Of a DNA stretch of 64,000 bases, positions 1 to 8,528 are shown one piece after another. The DNA is from Dehalococcoidia bacterium (GTDB taxonomy: Bacteria; Chloroflexota; Dehalococcoidia; DSTF01; JACRBR01): positions 1 to 64,000 of the forward strand of contig JAJTXQ010000041.1 in the NCBI GenBank assembly GCA_021462855.1, in the 5' to 3' direction. The translations under genes and the position numbers were made by a program. The first letter of the stretch is position 1. Each line of letters begins with the position of its first letter. The notes under the pieces are model-generated. The model saw only the letters and a program-made list of their open reading frames with translations. It had not been told where the DNA came from and ran no database searches.

Positions 1-475
1 CCGCCGACGAACACGCCGACGCCCGTGCCGACGAGCACGCCCACCGACGGCCCGACGCCGACGAACACACCGACGCCGACTGAGACGCTGACGCCGACCG
101 ACGGCCCGACGCCGACGAACACGCCGACCAGCACGCCGACGGACACGCCGACTAACACGCCGACGGCCACCAACACGCCGACCAATACGCCGACGAACAC
201 GCCGACGCCGACCAACACGCCGACGAACACGCCGACGCCGACCGACACGCCGACGAATACGCCGACGCCGACGGCGACCGACATCCCGCCGACGAGCACG
301 GGGACGAATACCGCCACGCCGACGGCGACGAACACGCCGACCGCGACGAGCACCGCCACCAACACCGCCACGAACACGGCGACCGCGACGAACACGCCGA
401 CGGCGACCGGGACGACGGCGGCGGTCACGGAGACACCTGTCGGCACGGCGACGCCGACGGCGACGGGCGGCCCGT
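1..475 (+). repeat. Low-complexity ACGCCGACG-type coding repeat
   Basis: Degenerate tandem repeats built from acgccgacg/acaccgacg units encode the Thr-Pro linker of the overlapping gene. The units are short and imperfect, vary in phase, and lack spacers, so this is a coding low-complexity tract prone to length change by slippage. It may extend left of the window. Confidence 0.9.
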
Positions 476-1341
476 CGGTGAGCAAGATCCCCGAAGGCAA
501 CGCGAACAACGTCGACCCGATGATCCCGGCGGCGAACCTGTGGATCTGCGTGACCGGCCCGTGCTCGGGTCCGGGCGAGGGCTCGCTGATCATCTTCGAG
601 TACGCGCGCAACGTGCAGACCGGGGACCAGAACGCCGACACGCTGCCGGATGGCCTGGGCGCCTACGAGTTCTCGGTGGAGTACGACAACTTCGTCATCC
701 AGTCGGTGAACCCGCAGGACGCGGTGTTCGCGCCGCTGAACTCACTCAGCCCGTACCCGGGTGGCGCCGACGGCGTGCTCGATGGCGAGGGCGCGGGCCG
801 TGCGCCGGCGAGCTGTAACTTCTCGCTGGTGTTCGAGAACATCATCCACTTCGGGTGCACGACGAGCGGGCCGCTGCCGCCGGGACCGCTGGGCGACTTC
901 GACCTGGCGCGGCTGGAGCTGATCCCGCATCCGGACCTGACGAACGACCTGTTCCCGGGTAACGACAACGGTGTTGTGACGGTGCTGAAGGACAACGGCT
1001 GCGAGCTGGTCGACGTGTTCGGCCACCCGGTCGTCGGGAGCATCGGCGGCGGCCTGACGCCGGTCTGTGGCGATGTCGCGGTGACGGTGCGGATCCTGGA
1101 GGGCGACCTCGACCTGGACTGCGACGTGGACGTGCAGGACCAGCAGCTGATCGCGTACCGGTACAACTCGTTCTTCGGGAGCAACCTGTACAGCCAGTGG
1201 TACGACCTGGAGCCGAACCTGCACGACCTGGACATCGACATCAAGGACCTGCAGAAGGTGTTCGGGCGCGACCAGTCGACGTGCCAGGATCCGCGGCAGC
1301 CGCAGCCGCCGTACCCGCCGCCGGCGCCCTTCGGGCCGTAG
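1..1341 (+). CDS. Thr-Pro repeat surface protein with cohesin-like and dockerin-like modules (5' partial)
   Basis: The frame is open from base 1, so the true start lies upstream; the GTG at 25 is only the first in-window start codon. The first ~155 residues are almost entirely Thr-Pro-Asn-Asp repeats (TPT, TNTPT, TDTPT), a linker type that is often O-glycosylated or wall-spanning. A globular domain follows (about nt 480-1080) with alternating strands such as [15 protein letters not shown], resembling cohesin-type beta-sandwich domains. Two Asp-rich segments near the C-terminus ([16 protein letters not shown], about nt 1108, and [16 protein letters not shown], about nt 1225) look like the paired calcium-binding loops of a type I dockerin. 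No membrane anchor or sortase signal is visible, and the protein ends in a Pro-rich tail. Extracellular or surface location and a role in attachment or scaffolding are inference. Cohesin and dockerin assignments are tentative because they rest on short motifs. Confidence 0.75.
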   Translation, partial: PPTNTPTPVPTSTPTDGPTPTNTPTPTETLTPTDGPTPTNTPTSTPTDTPTNTPTATNTPTNTPTNTPTPTNTPTNTPTPTDTPTNTPTPTATDIPPTSTGTNTATPTATNTPTATSTATNTATNTATATNTPTATGTTAAVTETPVGTATPTATGGPSVSKIPEGNANNVDPMIPAANLWICVTGPCSGPGEGSLIIFEYARNVQTGDQNADTLPDGLGAYEFSVEYDNFVIQSVNPQDAVFAPLNSLSPYPGGADGVLDGEGAGRAPASCNFSLVFENIIHFGCTTSGPLPPGPLGDFDLARLELIPHPDLTNDLFPGNDNGVVTVLKDNGCELVDVFGHPVVGSIGGGLTPVCGDVAVTVRILEGDLDLDCDVDVQDQQLIAYRYNSFFGSNLYSQWYDLEPNLHDLDIDIKDLQKVFGRDQSTCQDPRQPQPPYPPPAPFGP

Positions 1342-1361
1342 CGGCGACCCCGCATGACGAA

Positions 1362-1391
1362 CAAGAAGCCCGCCAAACGGCGGGCTTCTTG
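1362..1391. terminator. Bidirectional intrinsic terminator
   Basis: A perfect 13-bp stem (CAAGAAGCCCGCC / GGCGGGCTTCTTG) with a four-base AAAC loop sits between two convergent genes. The A-rich left arm and T-rich right arm mean it can serve both the repeat protein (+) and the yqeY-like gene (-). Confidence 0.85.
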
Positions 1392-1414
1392 CTGTCTGGC
1401 GCTGTGCGCGGCGG

Positions 1415-1891
1415 CTATCCGCCGCCGAGCAATTCTCCCACGACTTCGTTGACGATCCGGCCATCGGCGCGCCCCTTGAGCTGCGCCATCGCCGCCGGCA
1501 TGACCTTGCCCTTGTCCTTCATGCCCGCGGCGCCCGTCTCGGCGATCACGGCGCGCACGACCCCGGCCACCTCGTCGCGTGACATCTGCGCCGGCAGGTA
1601 GCGCTCGATGAGCGCGAGCTCCGCTTCTTCGCGTGACGCCAGGTCTTCGCGCGCGCCCTTGCGGTACTCGGCGATGCTCTCGCGCCGCTGTTTCGCCTGC
1701 TTCGCGACGACGTCGAGGACGTCGGGTTCTGGCAGATCCTGGCGCGTGGCGCCGGCCTGCTTCACGTTCACGCGCGCGATCTCGGCGTTGGCGATGGCGG
1801 TGAGCAGGCTGCGCAGGGTGTCGCGCCGCAGCGCGTCGCCGGCGCGCATCGCCTCGCGCAGGTCGTCCGAAAGCTGCTCCTTCAGGCCCAT
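1415..1891 (-). CDS. yqeY: GatB/YqeY domain protein
   Basis: A 158-residue protein matching the YqeY family in length and pattern: N-terminal LKEQLSDDLREAMRAGD, central QRRESIAEYRKGAREDLA, and ELALIERYLPAQMSRDEV. YqeY resembles the C-terminal tRNA-binding domain of GatB, the amidotransferase B subunit, but it stands alone and its cellular role is not settled; tRNA-dependent amidation is the usual guess. The start is supported by a GGGAGG box just upstream (complement of cctccc near 1898). It is a single-gene unit facing the repeat protein and divergent from coaX. The C-terminus GELLGGG is glycine-rich as is common in the family. Confidence 0.9.
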   Translation of the reverse strand: MGLKEQLSDDLREAMRAGDALRRDTLRSLLTAIANAEIARVNVKQAGATRQDLPEPDVLDVVAKQAKQRRESIAEYRKGAREDLASREEAELALIERYLPAQMSRDEVAGVVRAVIAETGAAGMKDKGKVMPAAMAQLKGRADGRIVNEVVGELLGGG

Positions 1892-2057
1892 GTGGCACCT
1901 CCCGCGGCGGCTGCGGGCGTCCCCCTAGGCGAGCGCCCGATCTTGCGGCACCAGCGTAGCGCGTCGCGCGTGCGCGGACGATCCGCGGCTGCCGACAATC
2001 GCAACGGAGGGCCGCGGCGTGTCAACGGGGCGGCCGGGGGGCCGCGGCGGCGGGCGA

Positions 2058-2063
2058 TATACT
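2058..2063 (+). promoter_or_regulatory. -10 box for coaX-coaBC
   Basis: TATACT lies 21 bases before the coaX start in the divergent yqeY/coaX gap, with a GGAACGGAGGG ribosome binding site between. No clear -35 hexamer is seen. Confidence 0.55.
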
Positions 2064-2084
2064 TCCGCGCGGGAACGGAGGGAC

Positions 2085-2879
2085 ATGCTCCTCGCGCTCG
2101 ATGTCGGCAACACCAACATCACCATCGGCATTTTCGATGGCGCGGAGGTCCGCGCGAGCTGGCGCATCGCCACCGACCTGGAGCGGCTGGCCGATGAATA
2201 CGCGGTGCTGCTGCTGGGCCTGCTCCGCACCGAGGGAATCGCCGAGAGCGAGGTGACGAACGCGGTGATGGCGAGCGTGGTGCCGGACCTGGCGCCGGTC
2301 TTCGAGCGGCTGTGCAAGCGCTACTTCAACATCGACCCGCTCGTCGTCGGTACGGGCACGCGAACGGGCGTGCGCATCGTCTACGATAACCCGCGCGATG
2401 TCGGCGCCGACCGCATCGTCGATGTGGTGGCGGCGCTGGAGCTGTACGGGCCGCCGCCGCTGATCATCGTCGACTTCGGCACCGCAACGGTGTTCGATGC
2501 CGTGTCGGACGAGGGAGCGTATCTCGGCGGCGCCATCGCGCCGGGCATCGGCATCGCGTCGGAGGCGCTGTACGAGCGCGCGGCGAAGCTGTACCGCGTC
2601 GAGCTCGAGCGGCCGCGCACGGCAATTGGCAAGAACACGATCGCGGCGATCCAGTCCGGGACGCTGTACGGGTACGTCGGCCTGATCGAGGGCATGGTGG
2701 CGCGGTTTCAGAAGGAGCTCGGCGGCAACGCGCGCGTCATCGCCACGGGCGGCTGGGCGACGCTGCTGGCGAAGGAGACGCAGGTATTCGACGCCGTGGA
2801 CCTGAACCTCACGCTGACGGGGCTGCGGCTGATCCACGAGACGCACCTGCGCGGAGGGCACGCGCATGCTGCGGGGTAA
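2085..2879 (+). CDS. coaX: Type III pantothenate kinase
   Basis: Phosphorylates pantothenate to 4'-phosphopantothenate, the first step of CoA synthesis, in the cytoplasm. The N-terminus MLLALDVGNTNITIGIFDG is the ASKHA-type phosphate-binding motif of CoaX, and IVDFGTATVFDAV with GGAIAPGI supplies the second conserved motif. At 264 residues it is of normal CoaX length. The start at 2085 is chosen because a good purine-rich ribosome binding site (GGAACGGAGGG) lies directly upstream and the protein then begins exactly at the conserved motif. An in-frame upstream extension to 2019 encodes only Gly/Arg-rich sequence and is probably not translated. It overlaps coaBC by 14 bases, so the two CoA genes are translationally coupled. 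Confidence 0.95.
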   Translation: MLLALDVGNTNITIGIFDGAEVRASWRIATDLERLADEYAVLLLGLLRTEGIAESEVTNAVMASVVPDLAPVFERLCKRYFNIDPLVVGTGTRTGVRIVYDNPRDVGADRIVDVVAALELYGPPPLIIVDFGTATVFDAVSDEGAYLGGAIAPGIGIASEALYERAAKLYRVELERPRTAIGKNTIAAIQSGTLYGYVGLIEGMVARFQKELGGNARVIATGGWATLLAKETQVFDAVDLNLTLTGLRLIHETHLRGGHAHAAG

Positions 2880-4059
2880 GCGCATCGTCCTCGGCGTAAC
2901 GGGCAGCATCGCCTGCTACAAGGCGGCCGACCTCGCCAGCAAGCTGACGCAGGCGGGCGCGGACGTCGACGCGATCCTCACGGAGTCGGCGGCGAAGTTC
3001 GTGACGCCGTTGACGTTCCGAAGCCTGACGCTGCGGCCGGTCTTCACCGACATGTTCGACCCGAACTCGCCGATGGCCGAGGAGCACGTCGCGCTGGCGC
3101 GCGCGGCCGATGCGATGATCATCGCGCCGGCGAGCGCGACGACGATCGCGCGGCTCACGCACGGCATGGCCGACAACATGGTCGCGCTGACGGCGCTCGC
3201 CACGAAGGCGCCACTCCTCGTCGCGCCGGCGATGGACTCGCAGATGTGGGGGAACGACGCCACGCGCGCGAACGTGGCGTCGTTGCGCGCGCGCGGTGTG
3301 ATCTTCGTCGGGCCGGCGGAGGGGCGGCTCGCCAGCGGCACGATGGGCCTCGGCCGGCTCGCCGACAACGACACGCTGCTCGGAGCGCTGCGGCAGGCGC
3401 TCGGCGCGGGCGGCGACCTCGCCGGCCGGCGCATCGTCGTCAGCGCGGGCGGCACGCAGGAGCCGATCGACCCGGTGCGCTACATCGGCAACCGTTCGTC
3501 CGGGAAGATGGGCTTCGCCATCGCCGAGCAGGCGCGCGACCGCGGCGCGAAGGTGACGCTCGTGTGCGGCCCGGGCGCGCTCGCGACGCCCTACGGCATC
3601 GAACGCGTCGACGTCGGCACGACGGCCGAGATGGCCGACGCGATCGGCCGCGCGACCGAAGGTTGCGACGCGCTGATCATGGCGGCGGCGCCCGCGGACT
3701 TCCGCGCCGCGAACCCTGCCGGGCAGAAGATCAAGCGCACGGGCGCGGACCTCAACGTCGAGCTCACGCCGAACGTCGATATCATCGCCGGGCTGCGCGG
3801 CGGCTTCGTAAAGGTCGGCTTCGCGGCGGAGACGGAGAGCGTGCTCGTCAACGCGCACGCGAAGATCGCGAAGAAGGGCCTCGACATGATCGTCGCGAAC
3901 GATGTGACGGCGCCGCAGGCGGGCTTCTCGGGCGACACCAACCTGGTGACGCTGATCGACCGCGCCGGCGAGGTCGAGGAGCTGCCGCTGCTCACCAAGC
4001 ACGAGGTCGCGGACCACATCCTGGACCGCGTGGCGCGGATGATCAGCGCGCGGCGGTAG
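2866..4059 (+). CDS. coaBC: Bifunctional phosphopantothenoylcysteine decarboxylase / phosphopantothenate-cysteine ligase
   Basis: Carries out the second and third steps of CoA synthesis: ligation of cysteine to 4'-phosphopantothenate and then FMN-dependent decarboxylation. The N-terminal CoaC flavoprotein half starts with GKRIVLGVTGSIACYKAADL and includes an active-site-like PAMDSQMW motif (family consensus PAMNxxMW, here Asp for Asn). The C-terminal CoaB half has the ligase signature VVSAGGTQEPIDPVRYIGN followed by SSGKMG and the AAPADFR segment. At 397 residues it is full length. The overlap with coaX places both in one operon. The Asn-to-Asp change in the CoaC motif is worth noting, because the Asn contributes to substrate binding in studied enzymes. 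Confidence 0.95.
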   Translation: MLRGKRIVLGVTGSIACYKAADLASKLTQAGADVDAILTESAAKFVTPLTFRSLTLRPVFTDMFDPNSPMAEEHVALARAADAMIIAPASATTIARLTHGMADNMVALTALATKAPLLVAPAMDSQMWGNDATRANVASLRARGVIFVGPAEGRLASGTMGLGRLADNDTLLGALRQALGAGGDLAGRRIVVSAGGTQEPIDPVRYIGNRSSGKMGFAIAEQARDRGAKVTLVCGPGALATPYGIERVDVGTTAEMADAIGRATEGCDALIMAAAPADFRAANPAGQKIKRTGADLNVELTPNVDIIAGLRGGFVKVGFAAETESVLVNAHAKIAKKGLDMIVANDVTAPQAGFSGDTNLVTLIDRAGEVEELPLLTKHEVADHILDRVARMISARR

Positions 4060-4119
4060 GGCACCCTTCGGCCATCCGCCGTACCTCCGGCGCACCGCTG
4101 TCCGCAAAACGCGCTCGCG

Positions 4120-4896
4120 CTACTCCAGCTCGTCGATGGCGACGTCGAGCGGCGTCTCCTCGGTGGGCACGAGGACGATGTCGGAGAACGTGCCGTCCTG
4201 CTCGGCATCGAGCACGCGCGATTTGATCAGCTCCAGCACGGCCATGAACGAGACGATGATCTCCATCCGCGTGCCGCACGCGTCGATCAGCGCGCGGAAG
4301 CTGACGCGGCCGCTCTCGCTGAGCATCGCGCGGATGAGCGTGACCTTCTCGCGGACGGTGAACTTGTGCGGCCGCACGACGATCACGTGCGGTTTCACTT
4401 CGGGCGTCCGTGTGAGCGCGATCTCGACCATCTGGCGCAGCAGGTCGGTGGTGACGCCGTCGAGCCCCGGCGGCGGCGGCAGCTCCGGCGGCGGGGCGAT
4501 GCGCGGGTAGGAGTGGAGCCCTGCCGTCTCGATCTGGCGCAGCCGGCCCGCGGCTTCCTTGAACAGCTTGTACTCCATCAGCTGCCGCGCGAGGTCGTCG
4601 GGATCGTCTTCGTCGTCCTCGATGCCGTCGTCGACCCGCGGCTTCGGCAGCAGCGCGCGCGACTTGAGCAGCATGAGCCGCGCGCCGATCCAGATGAAGT
4701 CGGCCAGCAGATCGAGGTTGATCTGCTCGGTGTCGCGCAGGATCTGCATGTACTGGTCGGCGACGGCGACCAGCGCGATGTTCGTGATGTCGAGCTCTTC
4801 GCGTTCGATCAGGTGCAGGAGGAGGTCGAGCGGCCCCTCGAAGCAGGGGAGCGTGAGCTGGATGCCGTCGGTCTGCGTGCCGGCCGTCGCGCTCAT
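4120..4896 (-). CDS. scpA: Segregation and condensation protein A
   Basis: ScpA is the kleisin subunit that bridges the SMC heads in the bacterial condensin used for chromosome segregation. The 258-residue protein has the family hallmark near the start (FEGPLDLLLHLIEREELDI) and the expected C-terminal winged-helix region (EIIVSFMAVLELIKSRVLDAEQD). The start at 4896 is chosen because the conserved segment begins about 15 residues later and a TATCAT -10 box sits nine bases upstream, suggesting a leaderless message. The usual partner scpB is not adjacent, so it must lie elsewhere or be missing. The gene converges with coaBC. Confidence 0.93.
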   Translation of the reverse strand: MSATAGTQTDGIQLTLPCFEGPLDLLLHLIEREELDITNIALVAVADQYMQILRDTEQINLDLLADFIWIGARLMLLKSRALLPKPRVDDGIEDDEDDPDDLARQLMEYKLFKEAAGRLRQIETAGLHSYPRIAPPPELPPPPGLDGVTTDLLRQMVEIALTRTPEVKPHVIVVRPHKFTVREKVTLIRAMLSESGRVSFRALIDACGTRMEIIVSFMAVLELIKSRVLDAEQDGTFSDIVLVPTEETPLDVAIDELE

Positions 4897-4904
4897 ACCG
4901 GCAG

Positions 4905-4910
4905 ATGATA
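4905..4910 (-). promoter_or_regulatory. -10 box of leaderless scpA
   Basis: TATCAT on the minus strand, with its last T nine bases from the scpA start codon and no ribosome binding site between. Confidence 0.5.
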
Positions 4911-4930
4911 CCAGAGCGCCGCGCCGGCGG

Positions 4931-5863
4931 TCAGCGCGGCATGAAGATCGGGCGCACCTCGCCATCGACGATCGCGGCGATGAGCCCCGCGCCGGCAAAC
5001 AGCGACGGGTCGAGCGACTTCACGAACGAGCCGACCGTCTCGTGCTCGGCGTACTCATAGATCGCGACCAGGCCGGCGCCCTTCACATCCGCGTCGACGC
5101 CGGCGAGCGCGGCGGTCGCTTCCTTCATCCGCTTCCGCACCAGGCGGCGCATCAGCGTGCCGTCGGTCGGGTCGGCGCCGGGCGGCGCCTGGGCGATGGC
5201 GAAGCCACGCTCGCCGAGCGGGTCATCGGCGAGGCGCTGCACCGTCCACGCCTCGGACGCCTCGAACTCCATCGCCTCGCCGCTGCGCAGGCCCTTCGAC
5301 AACTCGCCGATACGGTCGAACAGCGCCTCGCGCATCTCGGCCGACTGCGGCGCGCGCCGCATCTGCGCGCTGTTGACGTTGAATGTGCCGCCGACGCGCT
5401 CGGTGATCAGCGTCCACCAGCGCGACAGCCCGCCGATCACCGATGCGTAGCCGCCTTCGTCGCGGAGCTTCGCCAGCTGGATGCGGACCGGCATCTCGAA
5501 CTCCGCGCGGCCGCCCGGCGGGATGGGCCCCGCCGCCTGCTGGACCCGCTGCACAAAGTCCGAGGCCTGCGGTTCCTGCGACGGGACGGCGGCGCGCGGT
5601 GGCAGCCAGAGCATGTACGGCCCGCGCACCAGCCCGCCGGTCAGCCGTTCCTCCATGAACGCGCGCGCGTCCTCGGCGGCCGGCGCAGACTCCGGTTCCC
5701 ACAGCCGCACGATGGCGAGCGCCGCCGTCGTGCCGTCGCTCTCGGCGATGTAGACGGGCGGCGTGCCTTCGATCGCGCGCGCCAGGCGATGCGGGCGGCC
5801 GGTCTTGCCGCCGTACCACTCGGACAGCAGCGCCGCCGCGTACGTGTCGACGCGCTCGGGCAT
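4931..5863 (-). CDS. Protein of unknown function in hydrolase-SDR operon
   Basis: A 310-residue soluble protein that I do not recognise. The start at 5863 overlaps the stop of the SDR gene by ATGA, implying coupling. It has no signal peptide or membrane helix. Its two halves look related: RAEFEMPVRIQLAKLRDEGGY is followed later by VADDPLGERGFAIAQAPPG and a repeat of the xxAxYEYAE style strand pattern. Motifs that may matter are RVQQAAGPIPPGGRAEFEMP, an Arg/Trp-rich segment GGLSRWWTLITERVGG and the C-terminal GLIAAIVDGEVRPIFMPR. Context with an SDR and an epoxide-hydrolase-like enzyme suggests a role in small-molecule oxidation or degradation, but no function can be assigned from sequence. Confidence 0.8.
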   Translation of the reverse strand: MPERVDTYAAALLSEWYGGKTGRPHRLARAIEGTPPVYIAESDGTTAALAIVRLWEPESAPAAEDARAFMEERLTGGLVRGPYMLWLPPRAAVPSQEPQASDFVQRVQQAAGPIPPGGRAEFEMPVRIQLAKLRDEGGYASVIGGLSRWWTLITERVGGTFNVNSAQMRRAPQSAEMREALFDRIGELSKGLRSGEAMEFEASEAWTVQRLADDPLGERGFAIAQAPPGADPTDGTLMRRLVRKRMKEATAALAGVDADVKGAGLVAIYEYAEHETVGSFVKSLDPSLFAGAGLIAAIVDGEVRPIFMPR

Positions 5864-6621
5864 CAGATGTTGCTCCGCGTCTGGCCGCCGTCGATGTTGA
5901 CGCACGAGCCCGTGACCCACGAGGCGCGCGGCGAGCAGAGGAAGGCGACGACGTTCGCTACCTCCTCCGGCGAGCCGAAGCGGCCCATGGCGATGTTCTC
6001 GGCGACGAAGCGCTCCATGGCGCCGGGGTCCTCTTCGACGCGGCGGCCCCACGAGCCGCCGGCGAACAGGATCGAGCCCGGCGCGACGGAATTGACGCGG
6101 ATGTTGTCCTTCGCGAGGGCGAGCGCGCTGTTCTTCGCGTGGCTGATCATCGCTGCCTTCATCGCGTTGTATGGCAGGCCGCCGCCGGCTTCGCGGCCCC
6201 AGATCGACGCGACGTGCACGATCGCGCCGCCTTCGCCGTGCGTGCGGATGCGCGGCACGACGGAGCGCGTCGCCCGGACGGCGGCTTCGATGTTCGCGCG
6301 GAACGCCGCTTCCCAGCCGGCGTCGTCGTCCGGGAACGAGCCGCCGGCGTTGTTCACCAGGATGTCGATCCTGCCGAAGCGCGACTCGGTCTCCGCCGCC
6401 ATGCGCTCGATGTCCGCCGCGGAGGTCACGTCGGCGACGATCGCCTCCGCCCGCGCGCCTGCGCGCGCCGCCTCGGCGACGGCGGCGCGCAGCGTCTCCT
6501 CGCCGCGGGCGGCCATCGCCACGCCGCAGCCCTCGGCCGCGAGCGCGAGCGCGATCGCCTTGCCGATGCCGCGCGAGGCGCCGGTGACGATCGCGACCTT
6601 GCCGCGCAGTTCCAGGTCCAC
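5863..6621 (-). CDS. Short-chain dehydrogenase/reductase
   Basis: A 252-residue classical SDR oxidoreductase. It has the TGASRGIG cofactor-binding motif at residues 13-20, the NNAG motif in LVNNAGG, the catalytic Ser in HVASIWG and the YNAMK catalytic Tyr-Lys pair, followed by RVNSVAPGSI. Presence of Arg-rich sequence after the second strand (AARGEE) suggests NADP(H) preference. The C-terminus SWVTGSCVNIDGGQTRSN is typical for FabG-like dehydrogenases. It starts one base after the stop of the upstream alpha/beta hydrolase gene and overlaps the next gene, so the three form one operon. The substrate cannot be told from sequence. Confidence 0.92.
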   Translation of the reverse strand: MDLELRGKVAIVTGASRGIGKAIALALAAEGCGVAMAARGEETLRAAVAEAARAGARAEAIVADVTSAADIERMAAETESRFGRIDILVNNAGGSFPDDDAGWEAAFRANIEAAVRATRSVVPRIRTHGEGGAIVHVASIWGREAGGGLPYNAMKAAMISHAKNSALALAKDNIRVNSVAPGSILFAGGSWGRRVEEDPGAMERFVAENIAMGRFGSPEEVANVVAFLCSPRASWVTGSCVNIDGGQTRSNI

Positions 6622-6622
6622 G

Positions 6623-7489
6623 CTACTGCCCCATGAACGCGACGATCTCCGCGTTCACGCGCTCGGGCGCCTCGCGCATCATGAAGTGCCCGACGCCGTC
6701 CATCTTCTTCAGCGTGAGGTTGCTGAAGAACTGCGGCAGGTTGTCCGTCCATTCGTACGGAAGGATGCTGTCCTTGGTCCCCCACAGCACGGTCGTCGGC
6801 GCGTGGATGACGAGGTCGCCGCTCGACTGCATGCCGCCGCGCATCGTCGCGCGGTAGCAGTTGAAGCCACCGCGCAGCGCGCCCGGCTGAGCGTAGGCGT
6901 CGGTGTACGCCTCGATCTCCTCGTCGGTCCAGATGTTCGGGTCTGCGGACCACGCGCGCAGGAAGTGCGAGATGTAGGCGCGCGTGGCGTCGCGCGAGGC
7001 GCCGACGATCGCTTCGGCCATGGGCTGCTGGTGAAACACCTGGTACCACGTGTGGAAGTTGTGCGGGAACTGGAACCAGCGGGCGCCGATGCCGAGGTAC
7101 GGCGGGTCGAAGAGCATCAGCTTCGCCATGCGCTCGGGGTACATGCGCGCGAAGCGCTGCACCCAGATCGCGCCGAAGTCGTGCGAGACGATGTTCACGC
7201 GGTCGACCGCGAGCGCGTCGAGCAGGGCGCGGATGTCCTCGGCGAAGGCGGTGTCGCTGTACGCTGTCTCGGGCGCGCCGTCGGGCTTGTCGGAGTAGGC
7301 GTAACCGCGCATGTCCGGCGCGATGACATCGAACCGCTCGGCGAGCGGGCCGATGTTCAGCCGCCACTCGTACCAGAAGCCCGGCCAGCCGTGGACGAGC
7401 AGCAGCGGCTCGCCGGCGCCCTGCCGCACGTAGTGCAGGTTGATGCCGTTGACCCGGGCGTTGTGGTGCGTGAACCCGTCGTGATGCAT
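6623..7489 (-). CDS. Alpha/beta hydrolase, epoxide-hydrolase-like
   Basis: A 288-residue alpha/beta-fold enzyme. The oxyanion motif LLLVHGWPGFWYEWR is followed by the nucleophile elbow VSHDFGA, where Asp is the nucleophile as in epoxide hydrolases and haloalkane dehalogenases, not Ser. The catalytic His is in MDGVGHFMM near the C-terminus. A cap domain lies between, with the two Tyr-rich segments (YISHFLR, AYTDAYAQ) usual in epoxide hydrolases. I therefore favour an epoxide hydrolase or related dehalogenase. The start at 7489 follows a GGGGAGG ribosome binding site; upstream in-frame residues are Arg-rich noncoding. First gene of the minus-strand trio and divergent from an enoyl-CoA hydratase. 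Confidence 0.9.
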   Translation of the reverse strand: MHHDGFTHHNARVNGINLHYVRQGAGEPLLLVHGWPGFWYEWRLNIGPLAERFDVIAPDMRGYAYSDKPDGAPETAYSDTAFAEDIRALLDALAVDRVNIVSHDFGAIWVQRFARMYPERMAKLMLFDPPYLGIGARWFQFPHNFHTWYQVFHQQPMAEAIVGASRDATRAYISHFLRAWSADPNIWTDEEIEAYTDAYAQPGALRGGFNCYRATMRGGMQSSGDLVIHAPTTVLWGTKDSILPYEWTDNLPQFFSNLTLKKMDGVGHFMMREAPERVNAEIVAFMGQ

Positions 7490-7616
7490 CGGTGGCCTCC
7501 CCGCCGGGGAAGCGTAGCCGCGCGCGCGCGTGCGATCCAGACGCGCGGTTGCCTCTCCGCCGCGCCCCGCGCACAATGCCGATCTGCAAACGGCGACCCA
7601 GCGGGAGGACGGCGAG

Positions 7617-8435
7617 ATGTACGCGGACTACCAGACCCTGAAGCTCGAGCGGGAGGGCAACGTCGGCCTGTTCACGCTGAACCGGCCGGAGAAGCTCAAC
7701 GCGATGAACGGCATCATGATGGACGAGATGCCGCGCGCCATCGCCGAACTGGCGACCGACCCGGACGTGCGGTGCATCGTCATGACCGGCGCGGGGCGCG
7801 CGTTCTGCGCGGGCGGCGACCTCGGCGACATGCAGCCGGGCGCGGGCGTGGCGATCGGCGACGGCCGCGCGTTCAGCCTGCTCGACGCGGCGACGGGGCT
7901 GTACGAACGCATGGGCATCTCGAAACTGCTGCACGAAGTCACGAAGCCGACGATCGCGATGGTCAACGGGCATGCTGTCGGTGCGGGGTTGAGCATGGCG
8001 CTGGCGTGCGACATGCGCATCGCCGGCGAAGGCGCGAAGTTCTCGACGGCGTTCGCGAAGGTCGGCTTCAGCGGTGACTTCGGCGGCACGTACTTCCTGA
8101 CGAAGCTCGTGGGCCCGGCGAAGGCGCGCGAGCTGTTCTTCCTCGCCGACCAGTTCGACTCCGACACGGCGCTGCGCCTCGGCGTGGTGAACCGCGTCGT
8201 CGCCGATGAGGCGCTGCGGGCGGAGACGCTGGCGGTCGCCGCGCGCCTCGCCGCGGGCCCGACGCTGGCGTACGGCTACATGAAGCAGAACCTGAACGAC
8301 GCGCTCGACCACGACTTCGACACGTGCCTGCGCCGCGAGGCGGAGCGCATGACGATCACCGGCCGTACCGAGGATTTCCGCGAAGCGTCACGCGCATTCC
8401 TCGAAAAGCGCACGCCCACCTTCAAGGGCCGCTGA
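7617..8435 (+). CDS. Enoyl-CoA hydratase/isomerase family protein
   Basis: A 272-residue crotonase-fold enzyme acting on acyl-CoA. LFTLNRPEKLNAMN starts the fold; GRAFCAGGDLGDM is the first oxyanion-hole loop and GHAVGAGLSMALACDMRIA the second. In the third catalytic segment (FSTAFAKVGFSGDFGGTYFLTKLVG) the position usually holding a Glu in true hydratases reads as Gly-Asp, so isomerase or other crotonase chemistry is possible. The start at 7617 has a GGGAGG box nine bases upstream; an upstream in-frame start at 7530 would add low-complexity residues. A CACAAT -10-like element lies near 7572. Divergent from the hydrolase-SDR operon, which supports a shared catabolic theme. Confidence 0.9.
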   Translation: MYADYQTLKLEREGNVGLFTLNRPEKLNAMNGIMMDEMPRAIAELATDPDVRCIVMTGAGRAFCAGGDLGDMQPGAGVAIGDGRAFSLLDAATGLYERMGISKLLHEVTKPTIAMVNGHAVGAGLSMALACDMRIAGEGAKFSTAFAKVGFSGDFGGTYFLTKLVGPAKARELFFLADQFDSDTALRLGVVNRVVADEALRAETLAVAARLAAGPTLAYGYMKQNLNDALDHDFDTCLRREAERMTITGRTEDFREASRAFLEKRTPTFKGR

Positions 8436-8528
8436 AGCGACGAACCTGCGGCATCGTGGTGCGGGAGCTTCTCGGCTCCAGCGACGCGCCCGGAGGGTTA
8501 GCCGGGATCCAGCTGGCGGCGACGGCGC

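Noticed and set aside
1-475. CRISPR-like repeat array
   Set aside because: Repeats are short, imperfect and coding (Thr-Pro), with no unique spacers.
4559-8077. A 1172-residue open frame on the plus strand
   Set aside because: It is antisense to scpA, the unknown protein, the SDR and the hydrolase, all of which have clear motifs; long open frames arise from very high GC content. Arg/His-rich shadow composition.
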